Source: Halorubrum aidingense JCM 13560
Lineage (GTDB): Archaea > Halobacteriota > Halobacteria > Halobacteriales > Haloferacaceae
DNA: 37,301 bases
NCBI RefSeq assembly: GCF_000336995.1
Contig: NZ_AOJI01000032.1
Span: forward strand, 90,650-127,950
Direction: 5' to 3'
Under the pieces are notes generated by a model. It worked only from the letters and a program-made list of their open reading frames with translations, made no database searches and had not been told where the DNA came from. The position numbers and the translations under genes were made by a program. Positions 1-7,822 of the stretch are shown here, one piece after another (the stretch's first letter is position 1; each line of letters opens with the position of its first letter).

Positions 1-124
1 CGTCCATTGGCCCCATCGATACAAAAGGTGTGCAATCCGAGCCGGCCGGCCCGCTCGGCGCTCTGCCTCCTCTCGGTGAGGTGCGTGCCACCGTCCGCCA
101 CGCGACCCGTGGACCGTAACCGTC
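1..124. other. Window edge, no supported gene
   Basis: No convincing gene is visible. At positions 14-16 and 5-7 the minus strand has two in-frame ATG codons (MGPMD...), so the 5' end of a leftward gene could begin here, but only five codons are inside the window. The rest is G+C-rich with a palindromic patch around 38-62. Confidence 0.3.
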
Positions 125-130
125 TTATGT
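125..130 (+). promoter_or_regulatory. TATA-like box of tRNA-Arg
   Basis: TTATGT lies about 27 bp before the first base of the tRNA, the expected archaeal spacing. Confidence 0.5.
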
Positions 131-153
131 TCCACCGGGGTACGTTTAGTTGA

Positions 154-226
154 GTCCTGGTAGGGTAGTGGACTATCCTCTTGGCTTGCGGAGCCAGGGA
201 CCGGAGTTCAAATCTCCGTCAGGACG
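154..226 (+). tRNA. tRNA-Arg (anticodon GCG)
   Basis: The sequence folds into a complete cloverleaf. The seven-pair acceptor stem joins 154-160 (GTCCTGG) and 219-225 (TCAGGAC), with discriminator base G226. The D stem is GGGT/ATCC, the anticodon stem is TTGGC/GCCAG with loop TTGCGGA, and the T stem is CGGAG/CTCCG with loop TTCAAAT. The anticodon GCG at 188-190 reads the arginine codon CGC. No intron is present and CCA is not encoded. Confidence 0.93.
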
Positions 227-234
227 CTCACTTT

Positions 235-263
235 GCGGCTCTCTCACTTCGTTCGAGAGCCGC
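235..263 (+). terminator. Hairpin downstream of tRNA-Arg
   Basis: GCGGCTCTC (235-243) is perfectly complementary to GAGAGCCGC (255-263) across an 11-base loop. It lies nine bases after the tRNA and may help 3' end formation or processing. No T-run follows, so the terminator role is an inference. Confidence 0.4.
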
Positions 264-272
264 TGCGTTCAC

Positions 273-322
273 GTCCTGACGTGCCCCACGCTCGCTGCGC
301 TCGCGTGGGACTCCGTCAGGAC
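273..322. repeat. Nested inverted repeat containing a copy of the tRNA 3' end
   Basis: GTCCTGACG (273-281) pairs with CGTCAGGAC (314-322), and inside it CCCACGC (285-291) pairs with GCGTGGG (303-309). The right arm, with the three bases before it, is a 12-bp direct copy of the tRNA 3' end: CTCCGTCAGGAC occurs at 214-225 and at 311-322. Confidence 0.6.
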
Positions 323-351
323 ATGTTCCGACAACTCATGTTCCGACAACT
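322..351 (+). repeat. Two perfect 15-bp tandem repeats
   Basis: CATGTTCCGACAACT occurs at 322-336 and again immediately at 337-351 with no mismatch. The pair begins on the last base of the tRNA-end copy. No function is evident. Confidence 0.8.
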
Positions 352-395
352 ACCCGGTGAGCGCCGCGAGCCGTGCGCGTCGACAGCGGCGGCCA

Positions 396-401
396 TTTAT
401 A
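396..401 (+). promoter_or_regulatory. TATA box of the DUF309 gene
   Basis: TTTATA ends 23 bp before the ATG at 424. This spacing predicts a leaderless transcript and supports that start codon over the in-frame upstream one at 373. Confidence 0.55.
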
Positions 402-423
402 CGGCGGTCGCCGAGGGCCGGTC

Positions 424-1071
424 ATGAACGAGGATCCGCCGAGCGTCGACGCCGCGCTCCTCGCCGGCGCCGCCCTCTTCAACGAGGGACACGTCCTCGC
501 CGCGCACGATCCGTGGGAGGCCGCGTGGCTCCCGCTCGACGGTGGCGGTGACGGGCACGAGGCCGACGACGAGCGGCTGCTTCACGGCCTGATCGCGGCC
601 GCCGCCGCGACTCATCACGCCCGATCAGGGAACTGGTCGGGGGCGATCGGCTGCGCGGAGAACGCGGTCGAATACGTAGCCGCGGTCGCTCCGGGCCACC
701 GCGGTGTCGACGTTGACCCCGTGATCCGGTGGTGTCGGCGACTCGCGGCCGATCCCGAGACGATCGAGCGCACGGGGCCGCCGCCGCTTCGGATCGACGG
801 TGCGGCGCCCGAGTTCGCTGACCTCGATCTCGACGCGGTGCTGCTCGCGGCCCCCGCGCTCGCCGACGCGGTCGAGGTGGGCTCTGCGGAGACGTTCGAT
901 CGGGCGGCGGCGCTCGCGCGCGAAGAGCGTGGCACCGGCCGGACGACGTTCACGGAGCTGTTGTTCGCGTTCTGCCGCGAGCCGGAGACGCGGCCGCAGG
1001 TGGCCGCGCGGCTCGCCGATCACGTGGAACTGGCCGACAGAAAGCGCCGCGACGTCGACGACCTTTTTTAA
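424..1071 (+). CDS. DUF309 family protein
   Basis: This 215-residue protein resembles the DUF309 family, small helical proteins of unknown biochemical role found in archaea and bacteria. Visible hallmarks are an N-terminal stretch around residues 17-35 with FNEGHVLAAHDPWEAAW (a conserved His before a Trp-Glu pair) and a second helix LLHGLIAAAAATHHARSGN around residues 52-70. The C-terminal half is less conserved and acidic. The start at 424 fits the TATA box just upstream; a longer in-frame start at 373 would lie upstream of that box. It stands alone, converging on the gene that ends at 1079, with only 7 bp between the stop codons. No function can be assigned from the sequence. Confidence 0.8.
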   Translation: MNEDPPSVDAALLAGAALFNEGHVLAAHDPWEAAWLPLDGGGDGHEADDERLLHGLIAAAAATHHARSGNWSGAIGCAENAVEYVAAVAPGHRGVDVDPVIRWCRRLAADPETIERTGPPPLRIDGAAPEFADLDLDAVLLAAPALADAVEVGSAETFDRAAALAREERGTGRTTFTELLFAFCREPETRPQVAARLADHVELADRKRRDVDDLF

Positions 1072-1078
1072 GTATCTC

Positions 1079-1975
1079 TCAGGCGCCGTCGGTCGGCGTG
1101 TCGGGATCGGACGGGAAGTTCGGCTCCGCGGGCGCGTCGTCGACCGCGTCGGCGGTCTCGGACTCTCCGGTCTCGGGCTCGTTCGTCTCGGCGCCTGCCT
1201 TCGGCTCGCCCTCGAACGTGTAGTTCGCGGAGTTGTCGGCGGGGTCGTATCCCAACGCCTCCCGGGCGCGTTTGATGGAGTAGTACCGACGGTCGTTGTT
1301 CGAGATACCGTAGACGATCTCGTAGCCGTAGTCGGCCTGCAGACACCGGTCGAACAGGTGCGCGCAGTCGCGGTGCGACAGCCACATCGCCTGCCCGCGC
1401 TCGTACTCGCGCGGCGGGTGGTCTTTGGTGAGGTTCCCGATGCGGACGCAGACGACGCTCATCCCGTGTTGGTCGTGGTAGAACCGCCCGAGCGCCTCGC
1501 CGGTCGCCTTCGAAACGCCGTAGAGGTTCCCCGGTCGCGGGAGCTCCGTCCCGTCGAGCCGGTAGTCGTCGTCGGTGCGGTACAGGTCCGGCGTCCGGTC
1601 TTCGGTCTCGTAGCCGCCGACGGCGTGGTTCGACGAGGCGAACGCGAACTTTTCGACGCCGGCGTCCGCGGCCGCGCGCATCACGACCTGCGTCCCGTCG
1701 ATGTTGTTCCGGAGCACGGAATCCCACGGCGCCGTCTTCCGGGGGTCGCCCGCGAGGTGGATGACGGCGCCGACGCCCGCCATCGCCTCTCGAACCGCTC
1801 GCGCGTCGGTGATGTCGGCGACGTATCTGTCGGCGTCGGTGACCCGGTCGGGAACCTTCGCCGCCGGGAGCGGCTCCCTGTCGAGGAGTCGCCACTCGTA
1901 GTCGTCGCCGATGCCGTGGAGGATGGCCTGCCCCACCCGTCCACCGGCGCCCGTTAGCAGGACCGGCTCGTCCAT
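1079..1975 (-). CDS. azf: NAD-dependent glucose-6-phosphate dehydrogenase (Azf type)
   Basis: This 298-residue extended short-chain dehydrogenase/epimerase closely resembles, from memory, Azf of Haloferax volcanii, the NAD-dependent enzyme that opens the haloarchaeal oxidative pentose phosphate pathway by oxidising glucose 6-phosphate. It is not related to bacterial Zwf. The Rossmann glycine motif GAGGRVG is at residues 9-15 and the catalytic YxxxK pair is Y152/K156 in LYGVSKATGE. The SSNHAV segment near residue 114 and ERGQAMWLSHRDC near 190 are typical of this family. The C terminus carries an acidic tail of roughly 40 residues that I do not expect in the Haloferax protein. Close relatives in this superfamily include uronate dehydrogenases, so substrate assignment rests on overall similarity. 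Confidence 0.85.
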   Translation of the reverse strand: MDEPVLLTGAGGRVGQAILHGIGDDYEWRLLDREPLPAAKVPDRVTDADRYVADITDARAVREAMAGVGAVIHLAGDPRKTAPWDSVLRNNIDGTQVVMRAAADAGVEKFAFASSNHAVGGYETEDRTPDLYRTDDDYRLDGTELPRPGNLYGVSKATGEALGRFYHDQHGMSVVCVRIGNLTKDHPPREYERGQAMWLSHRDCAHLFDRCLQADYGYEIVYGISNNDRRYYSIKRAREALGYDPADNSANYTFEGEPKAGAETNEPETGESETADAVDDAPAEPNFPSDPDTPTDGA

Positions 1976-2000
1976 TCAGTCGAAGGTGGGCGGGAAGCGG

Positions 2001-2010
2001 GCATATATGC
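2001..2010 (-). promoter_or_regulatory. TATA box of azf
   Basis: The palindrome GCATATATGC is centred about 30 bp upstream of the azf start at 1975, consistent with a transcript with a very short leader or none. Confidence 0.55.
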
Positions 2011-2093
2011 CACGGTTCGACCGCGTATCGGCTGATCGCGGTGGAACGCGCGCGAGGAGGGGAGAGAACGCGGGGAACGAGCGGCGCGCCGAC

Positions 2094-2444
2094 TTACAGC
2101 TTCTTCCGCGAGATGCTGACGCCGGTTGGGGTGACGACGATCTGGTCGTCGCCCTTCTGGACGATGTCGCCGTCGACTTCCTGGGCGACCTGCCGGAGTT
2201 CGTCGATGATGTGTTCGATCGTTCGGTCCGACGTCGAGTGGCGGGTGATGTCCGCGATGACGAAGTCGCCGTCGTAGACGGCGTCTTTGATCGGGATGAT
2301 GTCACCCTGGTCGCCGATCTCCGCGATGTGTACCTGCATGCCCGTTTCGGCGTGCGCCTCGGCGAAATCGTCGAGGTCGAGCTCGACGTAATCGTCGACG
2401 GACCGGTTCCCGCCGCCGCCGAGGATCTTGCTCATGATGCCCAT
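2094..2444 (-). CDS. sepF: Archaeal SepF, FtsZ membrane anchor
   Basis: This 116-residue protein matches archaeal SepF, the essential anchor that ties FtsZ to the membrane during cell division. The N terminus MGIMSKILGG is the expected amphipathic membrane-targeting helix. It is followed by an acidic linker and the SepF core (residues about 20-116: VDDYVELDLDDF, then DFVIADITRHS, ending TPTGVSISRKKL). The start at 2444 is chosen because a TATA-like box lies 27 bp upstream and because the membrane-targeting sequence begins there; an in-frame GTG three codons upstream is unlikely. The gene follows mutS on the same strand with a 37-bp gap that holds its own promoter, so it is probably expressed separately. 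Confidence 0.92.
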   Translation of the reverse strand: MGIMSKILGGGGNRSVDDYVELDLDDFAEAHAETGMQVHIAEIGDQGDIIPIKDAVYDGDFVIADITRHSTSDRTIEHIIDELRQVAQEVDGDIVQKGDDQIVVTPTGVSISRKKL

Positions 2445-2468
2445 ACACACCACACGAGGAGGTCGGAC

Positions 2469-2474
2469 ATTAGT
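2469..2474 (-). promoter_or_regulatory. TATA-like box of sepF
   Basis: On the minus strand ACTAAT is centred 27 bp before the sepF ATG at 2444. It sits between that start and the mutS stop. Confidence 0.4.
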
Positions 2475-2481
2475 TCTTGCG

Positions 2482-5322
2482 TCAGACGCTGTCGCCGCCG
2501 ATCCGATCTTGCCACTCGTTGACCCGCGAGATCAACTCCACCGGGGCGGTCTCGGCGAGGTCGACGCCGCGCAGCTCTTCGATCACGGCCGCCGTCTCCG
2601 GGTCGAGACGATCGTCGTCGGGGACGGCAGTCCGTTCGTCGCTGTCGTTACTCTCCGAGGCTTCGGTCCCCTCAGCCGCTGAACCCGCCGGTTCCGAGCC
2701 GTTTTCGGAGGACCTAGCCGCCCGTCCCGGTTCGGATCCGGCCCCGCCGTTACCGCCCGCGAACGAGCCGGACGAGAGGTCGAAGACCACCTGTTTCGTC
2801 CCGGCGCCGCCGGAACCGTCTCCTGTACCGCCGTCCCCGTCGTCCCCGCCGCCCCGCGACCCGCCCTTCGCCTCGATCGCCTTCTCCTCGCGGAGCCGGT
2901 CGAGCACCTCGTCGGCGCGGCCGACCACGGGGGCCGGGACCCCGGCGAGGTCGGCGACGTGGACCCCGTACGACCGGTTCGTCGGGCCGTCACGGACGGT
3001 CCGGAGGAACGTCACGTCCCCGTCGCGCTCGTCGACGGCGACGTGGACGTTCGCGACGCGCGGGAGGTGGTCCGCGAGCGTCGTCAGCTCGTGGTAGTGG
3101 GTGGCAAAGAGGGTCCGCGCGCGCACCTCGTTGTGGAGGTACTCGGTCGCGGCCCACGCGATGGAGATGCCGTCGTAGGTGGCGGTACCGCGGCCGACCT
3201 CGTCGAGGATGACGAGCGAGTCCGCCGTCGCCGAGTGGAGGATGTTCGACAGCTCCTGCATCTCGACCATGAACGTCGAGCGCCCCTGTGCCAGCTCGTC
3301 GAGGGCGCCGACGCGAGTGTAGATCCCGTCGACGATCCCGACGGTCGCCGCCCGCGCGGGGACGAACGAGCCGGCCTGCGCGAGCAGTTGGATCAGCGCC
3401 GCCTGCCGCATGTACGTCGACTTCCCGCTCATGTTCGGCCCGGTGACGATGAGGAACCCGCGCTCGTCGTCGAGCCGGAGGTCGTTCGGCACGAAGTCCG
3501 TCGTCCGCTCGACGACGGGATGTCGCCCGGCGTCGACGTCGAGCCGGCGCTCCTCGGTCAGTTCGGGACGCGTCCAGTCGTTGCCGGCGGCGTGAGTCGC
3601 GAGCGAGGCGAGCGCGTCGAGTTCGGCGACGACCCGCCCGACGTCTTGGAGCAGCTCGGCGTCGTCGGCGACGCGCTCGCGCAGCTCCTCGAACAGCTCG
3701 TACTCCAGTTCGCCGCGGGCCTCCTCCAACCGGAGCACCTCGCGTTCGCGCTCCTCCAACTCCTCGGTGACGAACCGCTTCGAGTTCTTCAGCGTCTTGA
3801 TCTCGCGGTAGTGCTCGGGCACCTGGTCCGCCACCGACTTGCCGACCTGGATGTAGTAGCCGTCCGTCTTGTTGCGGTCGACGGTGACGTGGTTGAGCCC
3901 GTACTGGCGCTTCTCGCGCTCCGCGAGCGTGTCGAGCCACTCGACCGCCTCCTCGTGGCTCGCGATCAGCTCGTCGAGCTCGTCGTCGTACCCCGTCCGG
4001 AGCAGTCCCCCCTGCGTTTTGGTCTTCGGCGGATCGTCGGCGAGCGCGTCCGCGAGTTCGGTGTGAAGCTCCCGGGCGCGATCGCGGTCGAGGTCGCGGA
4101 GCACCGCGGCGACCGGCGAGTCCGCGAGCGCGGTTCCCTCGACGGCGTCGACCATCGCCGGCACCAGCGCGAGGGTGTCGCGCACCGAGAGGAGTTCGCG
4201 TGCGCCCGCGCTCCCGCTCGTCGTCCGCGCGGCGAGCCGTTCGAGGTCGTAGGCGTCTCCCAGCGTCTCTCGGAGCCGATCGCGCGCGAGGGCCGCCGAC
4301 GCCAGCGCCTCGACCGCGTCCAGTCGTTGGTCGAGCGTTCCTCGGTCGCGTCGCGGTCGCGTGAGCCACTCCCGGAGGAGTCGCCCGCCGGCGGCGCTGA
4401 CGGTGTGATCGAGCGTCTCGAACAGCGAGCCGTCGCGGTCGCCCCGCATCGTCGCGGTCAGTTCGAGGTTGCGCTGAGTCGTCGCGTCGAGTTCGACGTG
4501 GTCGCCGTCGCCGTAGGCGGTCAGCCGCGTCATCGACGCCAGCACGCCCGCGCCCGTCTCCTCGACGTAGCCGAGGACGGCGCCGGCGGCGCGGAGCGCC
4601 AGATCGGAATCGATGCCGACGCTGTCCGCGGTCTCGCGGCCGAACTGCTCGCGGACCGCGTGGCTCGCGCGGCCGGGCGCGAACGCCTCCGCGTCGAAGA
4701 CGGAGAGCGACCCCGACAGGTCCTCGCGGACCGCACCGAGCAGGGCGTCGTCGTTGCGGACGCGCGGTCCCGGCAGCACCTCGGCGGGGTCGAACCGGTA
4801 CAGCTCCGCCCGCAGGTCGCTCGTGTCGTCGACTTCGGTGACGAGGAACCGACCGGTGGTCACGTCGGCGAGCGCGAGACCGTACGGGCCGCCGGCGTCG
4901 TCGGATCCCGCCGCCTCGCCGGCGGCTCCCGTTGTCCCTCCCGCGCGCCCCCCGTCGCGGACGATCGCCGCGAGGTACCGCGCGTCGTCGTCGGCCGTTT
5001 CGAGGAGGGTTCCGGGCGTGACGACGCGGGTGATCTCGCGGGCGTGGCCGTCGGCGGTCTCGTACTGGTCCGCGACGGCGACTCGGTAGCCGCGCTCGAC
5101 GAGCGCCTTGACGTACGGCGTCAGCTCCGTGAGCGGGACGCCCGCCATCGGATACGACGAGCCGTGCGAGGACTTCTGTGAGACGGTTAAATCCAGCTCG
5201 TCGGCGACCAGTTCGGCGTCGTCCGCGAAGAACTCGTAGAAGTCGCCGCACTGCATCGCGAGGACGTCAGCGTCGGTCTCCGCTTTGAGATCGAGGAACT
5301 CCCCGACGATCCCCGTTGGCAT
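2482..5322 (-). CDS. mutS: DNA mismatch repair protein MutS
   Basis: This 946-residue protein is a full-length MutS1-type mismatch sensor. The mismatch-reading motif F28-Y29-E30 lies in GDFYEFF, so the protein has the Phe-x-Glu wedge of mismatch-binding MutS rather than the MutS2 type. Connector and lever/clamp domains follow, then the ABC ATPase with Walker A GPNMSGKST near residue 627, signature STFMVEMQE, Walker B VILDEVGRG near 703 and the FATHYHEL switch. After about residue 800 a long Gly/Asp/Glu/Ser-rich linker joins the ATPase to a short C-terminal helical segment (VIEELRGVDLAE...). Haloarchaea often carry several MutS1 paralogues; which one this is cannot be told here. No mutL is adjacent. 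A T-rich TATA-like element at 5348-5354 lies about 29 bp upstream of the start. Confidence 0.95.
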   Translation of the reverse strand: MPTGIVGEFLDLKAETDADVLAMQCGDFYEFFADDAELVADELDLTVSQKSSHGSSYPMAGVPLTELTPYVKALVERGYRVAVADQYETADGHAREITRVVTPGTLLETADDDARYLAAIVRDGGRAGGTTGAAGEAAGSDDAGGPYGLALADVTTGRFLVTEVDDTSDLRAELYRFDPAEVLPGPRVRNDDALLGAVREDLSGSLSVFDAEAFAPGRASHAVREQFGRETADSVGIDSDLALRAAGAVLGYVEETGAGVLASMTRLTAYGDGDHVELDATTQRNLELTATMRGDRDGSLFETLDHTVSAAGGRLLREWLTRPRRDRGTLDQRLDAVEALASAALARDRLRETLGDAYDLERLAARTTSGSAGARELLSVRDTLALVPAMVDAVEGTALADSPVAAVLRDLDRDRARELHTELADALADDPPKTKTQGGLLRTGYDDELDELIASHEEAVEWLDTLAEREKRQYGLNHVTVDRNKTDGYYIQVGKSVADQVPEHYREIKTLKNSKRFVTEELEEREREVLRLEEARGELEYELFEELRERVADDAELLQDVGRVVAELDALASLATHAAGNDWTRPELTEERRLDVDAGRHPVVERTTDFVPNDLRLDDERGFLIVTGPNMSGKSTYMRQAALIQLLAQAGSFVPARAATVGIVDGIYTRVGALDELAQGRSTFMVEMQELSNILHSATADSLVILDEVGRGTATYDGISIAWAATEYLHNEVRARTLFATHYHELTTLADHLPRVANVHVAVDERDGDVTFLRTVRDGPTNRSYGVHVADLAGVPAPVVGRADEVLDRLREEKAIEAKGGSRGGGDDGDGGTGDGSGGAGTKQVVFDLSSGSFAGGNGGAGSEPGRAARSSENGSEPAGSAAEGTEASESNDSDERTAVPDDDRLDPETAAVIEELRGVDLAETAPVELISRVNEWQDRIGGDSV

Positions 5323-5347
5323 ACGTCCGTACTCCCGCCGTCGGCGC

Positions 5348-5354
5348 GTAAAAC
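5348..5354 (-). promoter_or_regulatory. TATA-like box of mutS
   Basis: The minus-strand sequence GTTTTAC is centred about 29 bp before the mutS ATG and implies a leaderless transcript. Confidence 0.4.
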
Positions 5355-5385
5355 CCTACGGATCGGTACGACGCGGCGTCTCACG

Positions 5386-5940
5386 TCACCCGACCTTGTT
5401 CCGGCGGGTCACGGTCCGGTGAACGACTCCTGAGACGCCGAACAGTAGCGTGAACAAGATCGCATACGTGTACCCGGAGATCCCCGCGAACGGAACCGTG
5501 CCGATCCACGCGGCGCCGACGAGCAGCCCGCAGACGACCGCGAGTCCGACGTAGTACTCGCTCCAGAGGATCTCGTTTTCGGAGACGACCTCTAGGTACA
5601 CCTGTAGCTCGCGGCTCTCCTCGGTCAGCGAGACGATCCCCCGGTTCGGTTCGTACTCGATGAACCCGCTCTCGGCCAGTTTGGGTAGGTGCGACTGGTG
5701 AAGGGCGGTGTACACGCGCTTGCGCTGTTTGTAGGTCACCTCGTTGATTTCGAGGTCGTTTTCCCACGCCGCCAACTGCTCGGCGATGTCTCTGACGCGC
5801 GCGCCGTCGCCGTGCTCTTTCAGGTACGTGATCACGTTTCGCCGCCGACGATTGCTCAGCGCGGTGAACACCTCGTCGCGTGAAGGGCCGTCGTCCTCGC
5901 CCGGGACCGTTTTTTCCTGGCCGATGAGTTGGGGTGACAT
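5386..5940 (-). CDS. DUF7344 winged-helix membrane protein
   Basis: This 184-residue protein has an N-terminal winged helix-turn-helix (residues about 20-105). Its features are the hallmark VFTALSNRRRRNVITYL, a VTYKQRKRVYTALHQSHLPKL recognition segment, and the wing-like FIEYEPNRGIVSLT. Two transmembrane helices follow near 125-145 and 150-170, and the tail is basic. This is the DUF7344 architecture common in haloarchaea and thought to be regulatory, with the DNA-binding part in the cytoplasm at the membrane; no target is known. It is a clear paralogue of the gene at 7823-8356, with the same domain order and size. The A+T-rich region upstream contains GATATATCC near 5983-5992, about 45 bp before the start, suggesting a short leader. 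Confidence 0.85.
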   Translation of the reverse strand: MSPQLIGQEKTVPGEDDGPSRDEVFTALSNRRRRNVITYLKEHGDGARVRDIAEQLAAWENDLEINEVTYKQRKRVYTALHQSHLPKLAESGFIEYEPNRGIVSLTEESRELQVYLEVVSENEILWSEYYVGLAVVCGLLVGAAWIGTVPFAGISGYTYAILFTLLFGVSGVVHRTVTRRNKVG

Positions 5941-6235
5941 GGCTCTATTGGAGGGATCTCTCCATGCACATTGGCACCAAAGGATATATCATTTATCGTT
6001 ATAGTCACACGCAGAATATCTTTTTATTGTTATGTTATTAATATCATTTATAACTAGTATATTCCGCTGTGGTGTTCTCTTCCGGACCGTCCCACCGGGC
6101 TGCTTCGCGGGACCCTCGCTTCCGTGTCTGGTGATGATTCGCTACCGGATCGCCGGAGCCGCTCGTGCCGGGATCGGCCCCGGCGGAGACGGTATGGCGT
6201 CCATACATACGACCGATCGGCCCCTCCTGTGGGGT
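5941..6235. promoter_or_regulatory. A+T-rich divergent promoter region
   Basis: This spacer separates the divergent genes at 5940 and 6236. It is strikingly A+T-rich between about 5980 and 6065, including GATATATC and several TATTAATATC-like runs, in an otherwise G+C-rich chromosome. A CATACATA element at 6202-6209 lies about 30 bp before the start at 6236. The A+T-rich core is larger than two promoters need. Confidence 0.45.
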
Positions 6236-7114
6236 ATGACGACGTCACACGACACCCGTCTCGGTCGGCTCGGCCGACTTCGTCGCCCCGAGTACACCGG
6301 TGTGAACCGCTGTCTTCCCTGTACCGCGGTCAACGTCGCGATCGCGATCGCCGGTGCCGCCGCGCTCGCCGCGGTCGGCGCGATCGAACTGGCCGCGCTC
6401 GGTCTCTCGGTCTCTCTCGCGGCGATCTGGCTGCGCGGGTACCTCGTTCCCGGCACGCCCGAACTCACGAAGCGCTACCTCCCCGAGCGCGTGCTGCGGC
6501 TGTTCGGGAAGGGTCGCGAGCCCGCGCCGCCCGCCGACGTCGACGCGGAGTCGTACCTGCTGTCGGCGGACGTGCTCGTCGAGACGCCCGACGGGACGGA
6601 CCTCGCGTTCGCGCCGTGGTTCGAGTCCGCGTGGCGGTCGCACCTCGCGTCGCTCCGTGACGGAACCGGCGTCGACGACGAGGTCGCCTTCACCGGCGAC
6701 GCGGCTTCCGAGGACGGCGACATCGCCGCGCTCGCCGCGCTCACCGGCGTCGACGCCGCGTCCCTCTCCATCCGCTGGTACGAGGGCGCCGCCGTCGCCC
6801 GCGCCGACGGCGAGCGACTCGGTCACTGGGAGTCCCGGGCGGCGTTCCTCGCTGACGTCGCAGCGGACCGCGCGCTGGCCGACGGGCTCGACGACTGGAC
6901 CGACCTCCCGCTCGCGGCGCGCAGCGGCGTGCTCGGTGCAGTCCGGCTGTTCGTCGAGGACTGTCCCGCCTGTGAGGGGCCGGTGGGGCTCGAATCGCGC
7001 GTCGTCGAATCCTGCTGTACGACTTACGACGTGATCGCTGGGCGGTGTGCCGCGTGCGATGCGCGGCTGTTCGAGATGGACCTACCGCCGTCGCTCGCGA
7101 CCGACTCGGCCTGA
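6236..7114 (+). CDS. Unrecognised membrane protein with C-terminal cysteine cluster
   Basis: I do not recognise this 292-residue protein. A short basic N terminus with a CLPC pair (near residue 25) precedes two hydrophobic segments at about residues 28-65. An acidic soluble region of about 160 residues follows, rich in Ala and Asp. The last 60 residues hold CPAC, a double Cys, and CAAC, which together look like a zinc ribbon. The start at 6236 is chosen because a CATACATA box lies about 30 bp upstream; an in-frame ATG at 6194 would fall before that box. A haloarchaeal family of metal-binding membrane proteins is the best description. No neighbour gives a functional hint. Confidence 0.65.
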   Translation: MTTSHDTRLGRLGRLRRPEYTGVNRCLPCTAVNVAIAIAGAAALAAVGAIELAALGLSVSLAAIWLRGYLVPGTPELTKRYLPERVLRLFGKGREPAPPADVDAESYLLSADVLVETPDGTDLAFAPWFESAWRSHLASLRDGTGVDDEVAFTGDAASEDGDIAALAALTGVDAASLSIRWYEGAAVARADGERLGHWESRAAFLADVAADRALADGLDDWTDLPLAARSGVLGAVRLFVEDCPACEGPVGLESRVVESCCTTYDVIAGRCAACDARLFEMDLPPSLATDSA

Positions 7115-7120
7115 CGACCC

Positions 7121-7130
7121 TTTATAAATA
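7121..7130 (+). promoter_or_regulatory. Isolated TATA box TTTATAAATA
   Basis: A strong TATA-like sequence begins 7 bp after the preceding stop codon, but no gene start lies about 27 bp downstream. It could drive a small RNA or an early leader for the gene at 7396, or be an A+T-rich terminator region. Confidence 0.3.
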
Positions 7131-7194
7131 GCCGTCCTCGGTCGCCGGTTTTCGCGTCCACCCGGCCGCCACGTAACGCGCTTCGGCGCCGTCG

Positions 7195-7230
7195 TCGCGG
7201 TCGCAGTCGCGGTCGCGGCCGCGGTCGCGG
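7195..7230. repeat. Six tandem hexamers (TCGCGG type)
   Basis: Six consecutive hexamers follow the pattern TCGCGG, with one TCGCAG and one CCGCGG, in the spacer between 7114 and 7396. They lie between two TATA-rich patches. It looks like a simple-sequence expansion. Confidence 0.7.
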
Positions 7231-7270
7231 TCGTCGCCCCTTGCTGTTCCGGACCGCGCTGCGCGGACGT

Positions 7271-7289
7271 TTATAAACTGAATTTATAA
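7271..7289. promoter_or_regulatory. Inverted repeat TTATAAA-N5-TTTATAA
   Basis: Two perfect seven-base arms (7271-7277 and 7283-7289) face each other across CTGAA. Each arm is itself TATA-like, so this could be a pair of opposed promoters or a protein-binding palindrome. It lies 107 bp before the ATG at 7396. Confidence 0.35.
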
Positions 7290-7395
7290 GTGGACATCGA
7301 CGGTCGCGCACGTCTGATACGCGCTTTTCTTTCTTCCAGAGACTGAACTGAATAATACATATACAGTTTTGTCAACTACCCATATATATCACCAC

Positions 7396-7788
7396 ATGCT
7401 CAACTTCGACACGGCCGTCATCGCGGGTGCAGCGGTCGGCTCGGCGGTGGGGATCGGTGCGGGCGTTCTCATCGGCCCGGACGGGTGGGCGCTCGGCGGC
7501 GCAGTAGCGGGCGGGGCCGTTGGAGGGAGCAGCGCGGATCTCGCGGCGTCGATACTTGACAGCGCAAAAGCCGGTGTACTCACCGCCCTCGTGTTCGCCA
7601 CGGTTTTCGGATTCGGGAGCGCGATACGCACCGCGATCGACTCGGGAAATCCGGAGCCGTTGGTCCGGGGTCTGGGCCCGTTCTTTTCGATTGCGATTAT
7701 CTACGGCGTTGGGTGTTTCATCGCTGCTGCGGTCGTCGGTTCAACTGTTCATCTCGTCCGGAAGTCGGGCTACCTCGCGAGCGGGTAG
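7396..7788 (+). CDS. Small glycine-rich membrane protein, unrecognised
   Basis: This 130-residue protein has three hydrophobic stretches, at about residues 5-35, 50-75 and 88-115. The first two are rich in Gly and Ala with repeated GxxxG spacing (AVGSAVGIGAGVLIG, GGAVAGGAVGG), a helix-packing pattern known as a glycine zipper. No catalytic motif or family hallmark is visible. ATG 7396 is preferred over a TTG nine codons upstream because that extension would run through the A+T-rich stretch CATATATAT near 7380. A TACATATA box at 7356-7363 lies about 36 bp upstream. It converges on the DUF7344 gene ending at 7823. Confidence 0.6.
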   Translation: MLNFDTAVIAGAAVGSAVGIGAGVLIGPDGWALGGAVAGGAVGGSSADLAASILDSAKAGVLTALVFATVFGFGSAIRTAIDSGNPEPLVRGLGPFFSIAIIYGVGCFIAAAVVGSTVHLVRKSGYLASG

Positions 7789-7822
7789 CCGTCGCCGCCT
7801 TCGTGAAACCTGTCGTTGCGAC

